Both the position numbers and the translations under genes were made by a program. The notes under the pieces were generated by a model. It made no database searches. It was not told the origin of the DNA and saw only the letters and a program-made list of their open reading frames with translations. Positions 45,461 through 53,567 of a stretch of DNA of 64,000 bases are shown one piece after another (within the stretch, counting starts at the first letter, position 1; each line of letters starts with the position of its first letter). The DNA is taken from positions 1-64,000 of the forward strand of contig CAYTWH010000003.1 in NCBI GenBank assembly GCA_964442075.1, in the 5' to 3' direction. This stretch comes from CAYTAU01 sp964442075 (lineage in GTDB: Bacteria > Bacteroidota > Bacteroidia > Bacteroidales > CAYTAU01).

Positions 45461-46076
45461 ATGAAAAAACTTTTAACTATTATTATTGTAATTGCTCTTG
45501 CAGCACCTTTTTTTACAGCATGTAAAAAAGGAGAAAATGACCCAATGTCATTAAAATCTAGAAAAGCTCGTTTAGTTGGTGAATGGGAACTTGTTGAATT
45601 AGAGAGAACTACAACAAGTTCGTCTTCTGGTGGTAGTTCTACTTCTACTGATAATTTCAATGGTTCAAATATGACTGAAACTAACAGTTATCTCAACAAT
45701 TTCTGTTTATTCAGAAAGTGTTGAGATAATGAAAGATGGAACTTATGAAATGAAACATACCCAAACTTATACAGAAACTAGTTCTACAACAACTTACGAT
45801 GGAAAAGGAACTTGGGCATGGATTAGCGGAAATAAAGAAGATGAATTTAAAAACAAAGAGAGAATTTGTTTTACAACAACTAGTTCGACTGAAACAGATA
45901 GCTATACAGGAGGTTCTGATACAGATATATATTCTGGTGAGGGTGATTTAGGTGTTTCTACTATGAGAATAGATGAATTAAGTAGCAAAACTTTAGTTAT
46001 TTCTGCAGAATATACATCAAACTATGATGGTAATATATACACTGTTTCTGAGACATCAACTTACGAAAAACAATAA
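45461..46076 (+). pseudogene. lipoprotein 4 of the CKKGENDP cluster, frameshifted
   Basis: The 5' part (lipobox FTAC; same start as lipoprotein 3) is open to a TGA at 45722. The remainder (from about 45684 in the next frame) reads TVISTISVYSESVEIMKDGTYEMKH ... GTWAWISGNKEDEFKNKERI, clearly the continuation when aligned with lipoprotein 3. One extra base near 45681-45686 (around ACTAACAG) explains the break. It is either a genuine inactivating or phase-variable mutation or a sequence error. The intact product would have about 204 residues. Confidence 0.8.
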
Positions 46077-46095
46077 TCAAGTTTAATATATAATG

Positions 46096-46123
46096 AAAAT
46101 CCTCGAAATATTTCGGGGATTTT
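46096..46123. terminator. terminator after lipoprotein 4
   Basis: A 12-base stem with a G-T pair (AAAATCCTCGAA with TTCGGGGATTTT) and a 4-base loop, followed by a T run, 19 bases after the stop. It could also serve the convergent gene ending at 46166. Confidence 0.85.
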
Positions 46124-46165
46124 TTTTGCTATTTACTGAATGAAAATTATCAATGAAAGGAACTT

Positions 46166-46660
46166 TTATATTTCAAACTCTGCAATTTCATCACTCTTTT
46201 TAAACTTAAATGCTTTTTTTACTTTTTTGTAATTAAATATAAGCAGGTTTTTTTGGTCGGGGTACAAATCGTCTAAAAATGAACTTCTAAGTTTAATGGT
46301 TTTAATATTATTAATATTTTTTAGTTCGTAATAAAGCCAAACAGCTTCAAAGTTCGTTTCTTTTTTAAAAAAATTAAGTTGTGATGCTGTAACTTTCTTG
46401 TTGTTAATAGTCAAATTAAAATTTTCAGTTATATATTTATTGATATATTTTTTAGAATTTTCATCAAGTTCATTGTTCATTTTAATATCTATTCCGTATT
46501 TCTTTTTCAGTATAGATTCAAAATCATCGGTAAATATTTTTATTGCTATTGTAAACGATTTTGTATTTTCGTTGTAATCAATATTGGTTAAACTGATATG
46601 TATAGGGTGTATAAATGACAAACCAATAAAAAATACCAAGAACCATAATCCTGTTTTCAT
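46166..46660 (-). CDS. DUF6702-like secreted protein
   Basis: A 164-residue protein with a signal peptide (1-17) and the family-like start HPIHISLTNIDYNENTKSFTIAIKIFTDDFESILKKKYG. Then come strands FNLTINNKKVTASQLNFFKKETNFEAVWLYYELKN and LDDLYPDQKNLLIFNYKKVKKAF. The HP(I/M)H(I/V)S...IxxDD pattern is that of a Bacteroidota family (DUF6702) of unknown function. Some members sit near M1 peptidases or envelope genes. The acidic DDFE and the first histidines are conserved features. It is on the same strand as aroQ, 69 bases downstream of it. Confidence 0.75.
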   Translation of the reverse strand: MKTGLWFLVFFIGLSFIHPIHISLTNIDYNENTKSFTIAIKIFTDDFESILKKKYGIDIKMNNELDENSKKYINKYITENFNLTINNKKVTASQLNFFKKETNFEAVWLYYELKNINNIKTIKLRSSFLDDLYPDQKNLLIFNYKKVKKAFKFKKSDEIAEFEI

Positions 46661-46729
46661 CTGCGTCTAACTTTTTCAATTTGTCATAAGTAATCTGCGT
46701 CAGTTTTTCATCTGTTTATACTTTTGCCT

Positions 46730-47152
46730 TTATTTTAATGCTCTCAAACTTTCAATGGCAAGTCGATAAGAATCGAATCCGAAGCCCATTATAGCGCCAA
46801 GGCAATTTTTTGCAATAAGTGATGTGTGTCTTTCAATTCCTCTAGATAAAATATTTGTTATGTGTACTTCAATTACCGGTGTCTCTATTGCAGCAATAGC
46901 ATCGGCAATTGAAACAGAGGTATGGGTATAGCCGCCTGCATTAAGAATGATGCCATTATATTCAAAACCGGTTTCATGTAATTTATTAATTATTTCTCCT
47001 TCTACATTAGACTGAAAATAATCTATTTGTATATCTTTAAAGAGTTCTTTTAGTGTGCCTATATAGTCTTCAAAATTTGCACTACCATATAGGTTTTTTT
47101 CACGCTTACCAAGTAAATTTAAGTTTGGTCCGTTAATGATCTGAATTTTCAT
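46730..47152 (-). CDS. aroQ: type II 3-dehydroquinate dehydratase
   Basis: About 140 residues; catalyses the reversible dehydration of 3-dehydroquinate to 3-dehydroshikimate, the third step of the shikimate pathway. The family start MKIQIINGPNLNLLGKREK holds the flexible-loop Arg and is followed by the active-site Tyr (KNLYG). LNAGGYTHTSVSIADAI and VIEVHITNILSRGIERHTS (active-site His) are intact. The frame extends five codons upstream, but the ATG at 47152 matches the family start. It is a cytosolic dodecamer in characterised members. No other shikimate gene is in the window. Confidence 0.95.
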   Translation of the reverse strand: MKIQIINGPNLNLLGKREKNLYGSANFEDYIGTLKELFKDIQIDYFQSNVEGEIINKLHETGFEYNGIILNAGGYTHTSVSIADAIAAIETPVIEVHITNILSRGIERHTSLIAKNCLGAIMGFGFDSYRLAIESLRALK

Positions 47153-47230
47153 ATGTTTATGATTCAATTTATTGAAATAAACTATTTCTGTTACAAAGGT
47201 ATAAAATAAACAAATAAATTGAAATGAAAA

Positions 47231-48481
47231 TTACTTATAATACTTGGGATGCTTAATTATAAAGTCTTCATAACTTTCAACTTTAACATTTTTCGCATCC
47301 TGAATAGCCGTTTTATATAAGTTTTCTAATTGTTCAGCATTTGTCTCAGGGAAATTTATATTAATTAGAACACTTTTAGTATTTTCTGAAATTGCAAGCA
47401 TTGGGTCACCTAATAAACATAAACCCATTGACCATTCTTCAGTAATACTTGTGTTATTATACCAATAGCAGAATGATTTCCCCCAATTATAATCATTTGC
47501 CAGTGCAGAATTGAAATTATTAGGAGAATAATTCCCCCCTGTTTTAGTTGTTCCCATAATTGCTAATCCATAGCTTGTTCCCAAAACATTTGTCATTCCT
47601 AAATTATCTTCAGTATATCTTGCACCAGAACAATTAAACATATTAAAAAATGATGCTTTGAAATTGTAATTCTTAATATCGTTTGTGTTAATGTATTCAC
47701 TAGATCCCTGATAATGAATAGCCAAAGAACTTGGGTATGAATGTATCATTTGGTGAACATATTCAGCACCCTGATTTGTTAGCTTATTAATATAATTTGT
47801 TTTTGAGGTTTCATTTATATCAATACAAAGATCTGTTTGGCTGTATAGACCTGTAGTATTAACTTCCCAATAATTTAAATAGTCGGGTTCCCAATCATCA
47901 TCAACAAAAATATAAACGCTTTCATTAACTAAAGAACCATTATTTTTATAATTATGAACTCTATCTAAATAAGATTTAATTTCAGAACTAGATCCAATAA
48001 TTCTTCCAACACCGATTTTAAGATGTATAGATGAATGACTATCATATTTACCATTAGCATCGGCATCTGTATAACTGGCATCGGGATCCATTAGATATAA
48101 ATCACAAGGAAATTCTTCATAATTATCAAAATTATCAGGTCCATCCATTTCGTACCATGCAACAGGTAGATCACCAATTAAAAATGCTCCTTTAATATGG
48201 TATTCATCATAATATTTTTTTAAAGTATCGCGTAAAGCATTAACGCTGCCACTTTCCCATTTTATAACTAGTGCCGTTGTATCACCGGTACCTATATCAT
48301 TTATATAAGTATTTAGTTTTGATTCGATATCATTATAAATACTATTTTCAACAATTATTAACATGCTTGGATAAAGTGGAGTTTCTGGTATTATTTCTTC
48401 TTCCTCATCCTTCTTTTCACATGAAATAATAAAAATTGAAGAAAATAGAATAATTATTAAGTAGTGTAGTGTTTTTTTCAT
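47231..48481 (-). CDS. C25 (gingipain)-like cysteine peptidase lipoprotein
   Basis: A 416-residue lipoprotein (lipobox IISC, C21) with an acidic linker and a caspase-hemoglobinase-type (clan CD) domain resembling peptidase family C25. GAFLIGDLPVAWYEM, PCDLYLMDPDASYTDADANG (probable calcium loop), IHLKIGVGRI, then the probable catalytic H247 (QMIHSYPSSLAIH) and C284 (FFNMFNCSGARYTEDN). C25 members are exported proteases, and many in uncultured Bacteroidota have no T9SS domain, as here. Proteolytic activity is likely but inferred; the specificity is unknown. It stands 63 bases downstream of dxs on the same strand. Confidence 0.75.
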   Translation of the reverse strand: MKKTLHYLIIILFSSIFIISCEKKDEEEEIIPETPLYPSMLIIVENSIYNDIESKLNTYINDIGTGDTTALVIKWESGSVNALRDTLKKYYDEYHIKGAFLIGDLPVAWYEMDGPDNFDNYEEFPCDLYLMDPDASYTDADANGKYDSHSSIHLKIGVGRIIGSSSEIKSYLDRVHNYKNNGSLVNESVYIFVDDDWEPDYLNYWEVNTTGLYSQTDLCIDINETSKTNYINKLTNQGAEYVHQMIHSYPSSLAIHYQGSSEYINTNDIKNYNFKASFFNMFNCSGARYTEDNLGMTNVLGTSYGLAIMGTTKTGGNYSPNNFNSALANDYNWGKSFCYWYNNTSITEEWSMGLCLLGDPMLAISENTKSVLININFPETNAEQLENLYKTAIQDAKNVKVESYEDFIIKHPKYYK

Positions 48482-48544
48482 GATTTTATATTTAAAACAA
48501 AAACTTATACGTTGACATTCAAATTTGGTTTTATTGACATAACT

Positions 48545-50482
48545 CTAAATTGAAAGAGTATTTTGCTTTTTAAAATTGACTGATGAATTTAAAATTACTT
48601 TAACACTTTTCACAATTCCTTTTTCATCAAAACCACACTCGCTATATAATTGTTCAGGTGTTCCGTGTTCAATATACTTATCTGGAACACCCATAAGATG
48701 AACATCTGATTTATAATTATTTTCTGCCATAAACTCTAAAACTGCACTGCCAAATCCACCAACTATTGTGCCATCTTCAATTGTAATTATATTTTTAAAC
48801 TTATTAAAAACTTTATGTAAAAGTTCTTTATCAATAGGCTTTACAAAACGCATGTCGTAATGAGCTATACTTATTCCATCATTTTTTAATGTTTTTGAAA
48901 CATTTGGAATAAAATTACCTACATGGCCTATGGTAAGAATCGCAATATCTTCTCCTTCTTGTATAGTTCTGCCTTGTCCAATTTTTATTTCTTCAAATTT
49001 TTTCTTCCAATCAACAAATACACCTTTTCCTCTTGGATAACGAATTGCAAATGGACCATTATTTTTTAGTTGTGCAGTATACATTAAATTTCGCAATTCA
49101 ATTTCATTCATAGGAGCAGAAACAATTAATTCGGGAATGCAACGGAAAAAAGCAAGGTCAAAAACTCCATGATGCGTTGGCCCATCTTCGCCAACCAAAC
49201 CTCCTCTATCCAAACAAAATACTACATGAAGTTTTTGTAAAGCAACATCATGTATTACCTGATCGTAAGCCCTTTGCATAAATGAAGAATAAATATTGCA
49301 AAATGGTATTAAGCCTTGTTTTGCCATTCCTGCAGAAAATGTAACAGCATGTTGTTCGGCAATACCAACATCAAAAGCTCTATTAGGCATTTTTTCGAGC
49401 ATTAAATTTAACGAACACCCTGATGGCATTGCAGGAGTAACACCAACAATTTTATTGTTTTTCTCGGCAAGTTCTATTATCGTTTCTCCAAAAACATTTT
49501 GATATTTTGGAGGACTGGCTTTATCAGATTTACTTGAAATAAGTTCCCCTGTTTTTTTATCGAATAATCCGGGTGCATGAAATCTTGTCTGATTAATTTC
49601 TGCTTGTTTAAATCCTTTACCTTTTTTTGTAATACAGTGAAGTAATTTTGGTCCAGGTATTTCTTTAAGGTCTTTTAATGTTTTTGTTAATTGAATTACA
49701 TCATGCCCGTCAATTGGACCAAAATATCTAAAATTCATTGTTTCAAATAAATTACTATGTCGTAGAATAATAGATTTTATTCCATTATCAATTTTTTGAG
49801 CAATTGCCTGAGCATTTGGCCCCCACTTACTTATTTTACCCAATAATCTCCATACATCGTTTTTAACCCTGTTATATGTTTTTGAAGTTGATACATCAAG
49901 CAAATATTCTTTTAAGGCTCCAACATTGGCATCAATTGCCATATTGTTGTCATTTAATATGATTAATAAATCGGATTTGTTATGTCCTGCATTATTTATT
50001 CCTTCAAAAGCCAAACCTGCTGTCATTGCACCATCTCCAATAACTGCAACTATTTTTTTATCTTCGTTAAGATGTTTTGCAGCAACAGCCATTCCCAAAG
50101 CTGCAGAAATTGAAGTAGCAGCATGCCCAACACCAAATGCATCGTATTCACTTTCATCTGGTTTTGGAAAACCGCTTATACCCTTGTATTTTCTATTTGT
50201 ATGAAAAAGATCGCGGCGACCGGTTAAAATTTTGTGACCATATGCTTGATGCCCAACATCCCATATTAATTGATCATAAGGAGTTTGAAATGCATAATGT
50301 ATCGCAACAGTAAGTTCAACTACGCCTAAGCTGGCACCAAAGTGTCCGGGGTTTGTTGAAACCTCGTCTATTATAAAATCTCTTAGCTCTTTACAAACAT
50401 CCGGGAGTTCACTTATTTCCAGTTTGCGTAAATCTGAAGGATCATTTATTTTATCAAGTTTACTTTTTTGTTGCTTTGCCAT
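48545..50482 (-). CDS. dxs: 1-deoxy-D-xylulose-5-phosphate synthase
   Basis: About 645 residues; condenses pyruvate and glyceraldehyde 3-phosphate to DXP, the first step of the MEP isoprenoid pathway and a precursor for thiamine and pyridoxal. The thiamine diphosphate motif GDGAMTAG...INNAGHNKSDLLIILNDN, the early catalytic His (NPGHFGAS), and the second-domain block AEQHAVTFSAGMA...DRGGLVGEDGPTHHG are present. The frame extends to an ATG at 50506, but a promoter -7 box (50508-50515) lies directly next to it, so the first transcribed ATG with the family-like MAKQQKSKLDKINDPSDLR start at 50482 is chosen. Confidence 0.96.
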   Translation of the reverse strand: MAKQQKSKLDKINDPSDLRKLEISELPDVCKELRDFIIDEVSTNPGHFGASLGVVELTVAIHYAFQTPYDQLIWDVGHQAYGHKILTGRRDLFHTNRKYKGISGFPKPDESEYDAFGVGHAATSISAALGMAVAAKHLNEDKKIVAVIGDGAMTAGLAFEGINNAGHNKSDLLIILNDNNMAIDANVGALKEYLLDVSTSKTYNRVKNDVWRLLGKISKWGPNAQAIAQKIDNGIKSIILRHSNLFETMNFRYFGPIDGHDVIQLTKTLKDLKEIPGPKLLHCITKKGKGFKQAEINQTRFHAPGLFDKKTGELISSKSDKASPPKYQNVFGETIIELAEKNNKIVGVTPAMPSGCSLNLMLEKMPNRAFDVGIAEQHAVTFSAGMAKQGLIPFCNIYSSFMQRAYDQVIHDVALQKLHVVFCLDRGGLVGEDGPTHHGVFDLAFFRCIPELIVSAPMNEIELRNLMYTAQLKNNGPFAIRYPRGKGVFVDWKKKFEEIKIGQGRTIQEGEDIAILTIGHVGNFIPNVSKTLKNDGISIAHYDMRFVKPIDKELLHKVFNKFKNIITIEDGTIVGGFGSAVLEFMAENNYKSDVHLMGVPDKYIEHGTPEQLYSECGFDEKGIVKSVKVILNSSVNFKKQNTLSI

Positions 50483-50507
50483 TGATAAATGATGCATAAA
50501 AAACATA

Positions 50508-50539
50508 CAAAGTTAATAAAACATATCGGTTTTTGTCAA
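50508..50539 (-). promoter_or_regulatory. -33/-7 promoter of dxs
   Basis: On the minus strand TTG (50537-50539), 21 bases, then TAACTTTG (50508-50515), a full TAnnTTTG match. It indicates a start of transcription near 50501. Confidence 0.6.
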
Positions 50540-50686
50540 GAGGACTTCTAATATTTGTTAAAATTCACATTGAGCCAATCTATCGGTATTGAAATCTCTA
50601 TTGTTCATATTTTTGTTAGTAATTTAACTATATGCTTAATTATATGATTTTAATTAATTGTAATTTTGACCATTAAACTAAATTTA

Positions 50687-51715
50687 ATGGTTATGCGTAT
50701 TAAAAATGTATTTTTCGTTTTAATAATTTTAATTAGTGTATTGTTTTCTTGTGTACCTGCTCGTCAGTATCAGGATTTAAAAACAAAAAGTCAAAAATGT
50801 GAAGAAGAAAGAACATTATTAAAAGATAAGAATAATGAATTAAATGTAAAAGTTACGGAATTTCAGTCAAATATTGATGAAATGGCAAAGCAAATAAAAG
50901 GTTTAATTAATGATACCACTGTTGTTGGAATTTCATTAAGAAAACTTACCAGCCAGTACGACAAAATAAACGAATTAAACGATGAACTTTTACGTAAGCT
51001 GCGACAAAAAAATATGAATGAATCTTCTGAAACAAGAAAACTGCTTGCCGAATTACAAGAATTACAAGAAGATCTTCAAAAACGAGAAGATGAAATTAAA
51101 GATATGGAAAGAGCTTTAGACGAGAAAAAGAAAAATCTGGATAATCTGACAGCTGAACTTGAAGAAAAAAATAAGGTTTTGGAAGCAAGAAATAAAAGAC
51201 TTCTTGAGTTGGAAAGCATGTTAAACAGAAAAGATTCTGTTGTAAATGCACTTAAAAATAAAATTTCTGCTGCCTTAAAAGGATTTGAAGGCGAAGGGCT
51301 TACCATTGAGCAGAAAAACGGAAAAGTTTATATTTCACTTGACGAAAAATTACTTTTCAAATCAGGCAGGTGGGAAGTTGATCCCAATGGACAAAAAGCA
51401 TTAAAAAAGCTTGCAGGTGTGCTTGAAAAAAATGAAGATATAAGTGTTAATATTGAAGGACATACAGATAATGTTGCCTACAATGGTTCCGGGAATGTAA
51501 AAGACAACTGGGATTTAAGTGCAAAAAGAGCCACGGCAATAGTTAAAATATTACTTAAAAACTCAAAGATAAATCCTCAAAGATTATCTGCTACAGGAAG
51601 AGGAGAATTTTTACCTGTTGACCCTGCCGACACTAAAGAGGCAAGGCAAAAAAACAGAAGAACAGAAATTATTCTAACTCCTAAACTTGATGAATTGTTT
51701 AAGTTATTGGAATAA
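50687..51715 (+). CDS. OmpA-family lipoprotein with coiled coil
   Basis: About 342 residues. The lipobox LFSC in the N-terminal signal, a long coiled coil (about 40-195, heptads such as LEEKNKVLEARNKRLLELESML), and an OmpA peptidoglycan-binding domain (about 215-340: LLFKSGRWEVDPNGQKALKKLAGVLEK, NIEGHTDNVAY, RATAIVKILL, RQKNRRTEIIL). It is probably fixed to the outer membrane by lipid with the coil spanning towards peptidoglycan, where it helps envelope integrity. A longer frame opens at a TTG (50666); ATG 50687 or ATG 50693 fits a signal peptide better. TATTTTTG at 50608-50615 is a possible -7 box. Confidence 0.92.
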   Translation: MVMRIKNVFFVLIILISVLFSCVPARQYQDLKTKSQKCEEERTLLKDKNNELNVKVTEFQSNIDEMAKQIKGLINDTTVVGISLRKLTSQYDKINELNDELLRKLRQKNMNESSETRKLLAELQELQEDLQKREDEIKDMERALDEKKKNLDNLTAELEEKNKVLEARNKRLLELESMLNRKDSVVNALKNKISAALKGFEGEGLTIEQKNGKVYISLDEKLLFKSGRWEVDPNGQKALKKLAGVLEKNEDISVNIEGHTDNVAYNGSGNVKDNWDLSAKRATAIVKILLKNSKINPQRLSATGRGEFLPVDPADTKEARQKNRRTEIILTPKLDELFKLLE

Positions 51716-51895
51716 GATTTAGATTTAATGCGAACCGGATTTAATTAATTATAATAACTTTACTGTAAGTTTTGCTTGTTATAATATTGTTTTTGTAGTA
51801 TATAAATGATTCCCAATTTTTTTTGAAAAATACATGCATAATTCAATACAAGTTTTCTCATTAAATATCTTAATCTCTGAAAAAAAACAAAGATG

Positions 51896-51927
51896 TTTGA
51901 AATTATTAATATTAATTTCTATTTTTG
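51896..51927 (+). promoter_or_regulatory. consensus promoter of the methyltransferase gene
   Basis: TTTG (51896-51899), 20 bases, TATTTTTG (51920-51927): both boxes match the Bacteroidota consensus fully. The start codon follows 21 bases later. Confidence 0.7.
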
Positions 51928-51947
51928 CCAAAAATTATTAAAAAATT

Positions 51948-52874
51948 ATGGCTAATAAAAAAGATTTAGATGCCCATTATACAGTAATGGATAAAATTTT
52001 TCGACTTAGTATAGGAGAGATTGGTGCATACAGTGGTGCCAGATATAATGGTGAATTTTCAATGAAACTTGAAGATGCTCAACATCGCAAACATGAATTT
52101 ATTGCAGAACACCTGAATATAAAAAAAAGTTCAAAAGTTCTTGATATGGGCTGTGGTTGGGGCGCTTTTGTCAATTACCTTAATAATGATGTAGGTGCTA
52201 TTGGTCATGGTGTGGTATTGGCAAAAGGGCAAGCAGATGCATGTATTAAAAATGGGCTAAATGTGAAATACATGAATATTAAAGATGTAACATCAGAAAC
52301 TTTTGGTACAAATTTCGATGCAATTTGTGCTATGGGAAGCCCTGAACATCTTAGTTCAATTGATGAATACAAAGAAGGAAAACAAGACGAAGTATATAAG
52401 ACTTTCTTTAAGCAGCTTAGTGATATGATGCCTGTTGGGAATAAGATATATATACAGACAATGGTTTTTGATAAGAATATAATGCCTATTGAGAAAATTC
52501 CTTTTGGTTACCAAGATGTATACAAAAAAGAACATACAGATGCAGAAATGATGGCTATGTTATGCGACGTTTTTCCTGGTTCGTGGTTACCATACGGTTC
52601 AGAACAGGTAATTGAAACAGCTAAACCATATTTTAAATTAACACATATTGATAGTGGTAGAGCAGATTATATTGAAACAATTCATCAATGGACTAGTAAA
52701 TTCCTGCAGTTCCATTTCTATAAATATTTGCTTTTTGCATCTTTGGGACCTAAATATGTAACCAGTAAAAATTTCAGACATTGGTTTAGACGATTTAGGG
52801 TAGCTCCAAATCTTATTACATTCCAAAGAGAAATTTTAGACCATTTCAGAATGGTTTTTGAGAAAGTTGAATAG
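51948..52874 (+). CDS. SAM-dependent methyltransferase of the CFA-synthase family
   Basis: A 308-residue class I methyltransferase resembling cyclopropane-fatty-acid/mycolate synthases: AQHRKHEFIAEHLNI then motif I VLDMGCGWGAF (64-74), ICAMGSPEHLSSIDEY and a C-terminal helical part. It probably uses S-adenosylmethionine to methylate or cyclopropanate a lipid or small metabolite; the substrate is unknown. Length is a little shorter than classical Cfa (about 380). It stands alone, with a textbook promoter. It converges with ribH, 9 bases from its stop. Confidence 0.85.
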   Translation: MANKKDLDAHYTVMDKIFRLSIGEIGAYSGARYNGEFSMKLEDAQHRKHEFIAEHLNIKKSSKVLDMGCGWGAFVNYLNNDVGAIGHGVVLAKGQADACIKNGLNVKYMNIKDVTSETFGTNFDAICAMGSPEHLSSIDEYKEGKQDEVYKTFFKQLSDMMPVGNKIYIQTMVFDKNIMPIEKIPFGYQDVYKKEHTDAEMMAMLCDVFPGSWLPYGSEQVIETAKPYFKLTHIDSGRADYIETIHQWTSKFLQFHFYKYLLFASLGPKYVTSKNFRHWFRRFRVAPNLITFQREILDHFRMVFEKVE

Positions 52875-52883
52875 TGGTAATTG

Positions 52884-53366
52884 TTATTGATTCAAAAAAG
52901 CCATTTTAATTGCAGTAATTGCAGCTTCATCACCTTTATTGCCATGTTTACCTCCTGCTCTGTCAAGAGCCTGTTGTTGAGTGTTTGTTGTTAATACTCC
53001 AAAAATAAAAGGGATATCAAAGCTTAAATTTAATTCGCTAATACCATAAGATACACTTTGGGAAATGTAATCGAAATGCTTTGTTTCTCCTTGAATAACA
53101 CAACCAAGGCAAATTATAACGTCAACATCTGAGTTTTCTGCTAAAAGCTTACTTCCATATGTTAACTCAAAACTTCCGGGAACATTCATTTTTGTAATAT
53201 TCTCTTTTTTTGCTCCATGTTTTATTAATGTTTCAAAAGCACCTTTATACAAAGCTTCGGTAATTTCAGCATTCCATTCAGAAACAACAATTCCAAAACT
53301 CATATTGCTTGCTGAAGGAACTGTGTTTGCATCATATTCCGACAAGTTTTTAAGTTCAGTAGCCAT
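52884..53366 (-). CDS. ribH: 6,7-dimethyl-8-ribityllumazine synthase
   Basis: A 160-residue enzyme of riboflavin synthesis that joins the ribityl-amino-uracil intermediate with 3,4-dihydroxy-2-butanone 4-phosphate. The blocks FGIVVSEWNAEITEALYKGAFETL, MNVPGSFELTYGSKLL, IICLGCVIQGETKHFDYI (catalytic His) and FGVLTTNTQQQALDRAGGKHGNKGDEAA are all conserved. Family members form 60-mer or pentamer shells. No other rib gene is nearby. The gene is complete and converges with the methyltransferase gene. Confidence 0.96.
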   Translation of the reverse strand: MATELKNLSEYDANTVPSASNMSFGIVVSEWNAEITEALYKGAFETLIKHGAKKENITKMNVPGSFELTYGSKLLAENSDVDVIICLGCVIQGETKHFDYISQSVSYGISELNLSFDIPFIFGVLTTNTQQQALDRAGGKHGNKGDEAAITAIKMAFLNQ

Positions 53367-53567
53367 TTAATTATATGTTTAAATAAATCTGCACGAAAAT
53401 ACAAATAAATAATATACCAAATTCATCATTTTGAAAATTTTATATTGCAGATATTGTGCTAATTATGTTTCAATCGAAAAAATACTGAGTAAATATTTAT
53501 GGAATAGAAAATGTATTTGAATCAATTAAACAGAAATCAGTAAATTATTAATTAAAATATTAAAATT

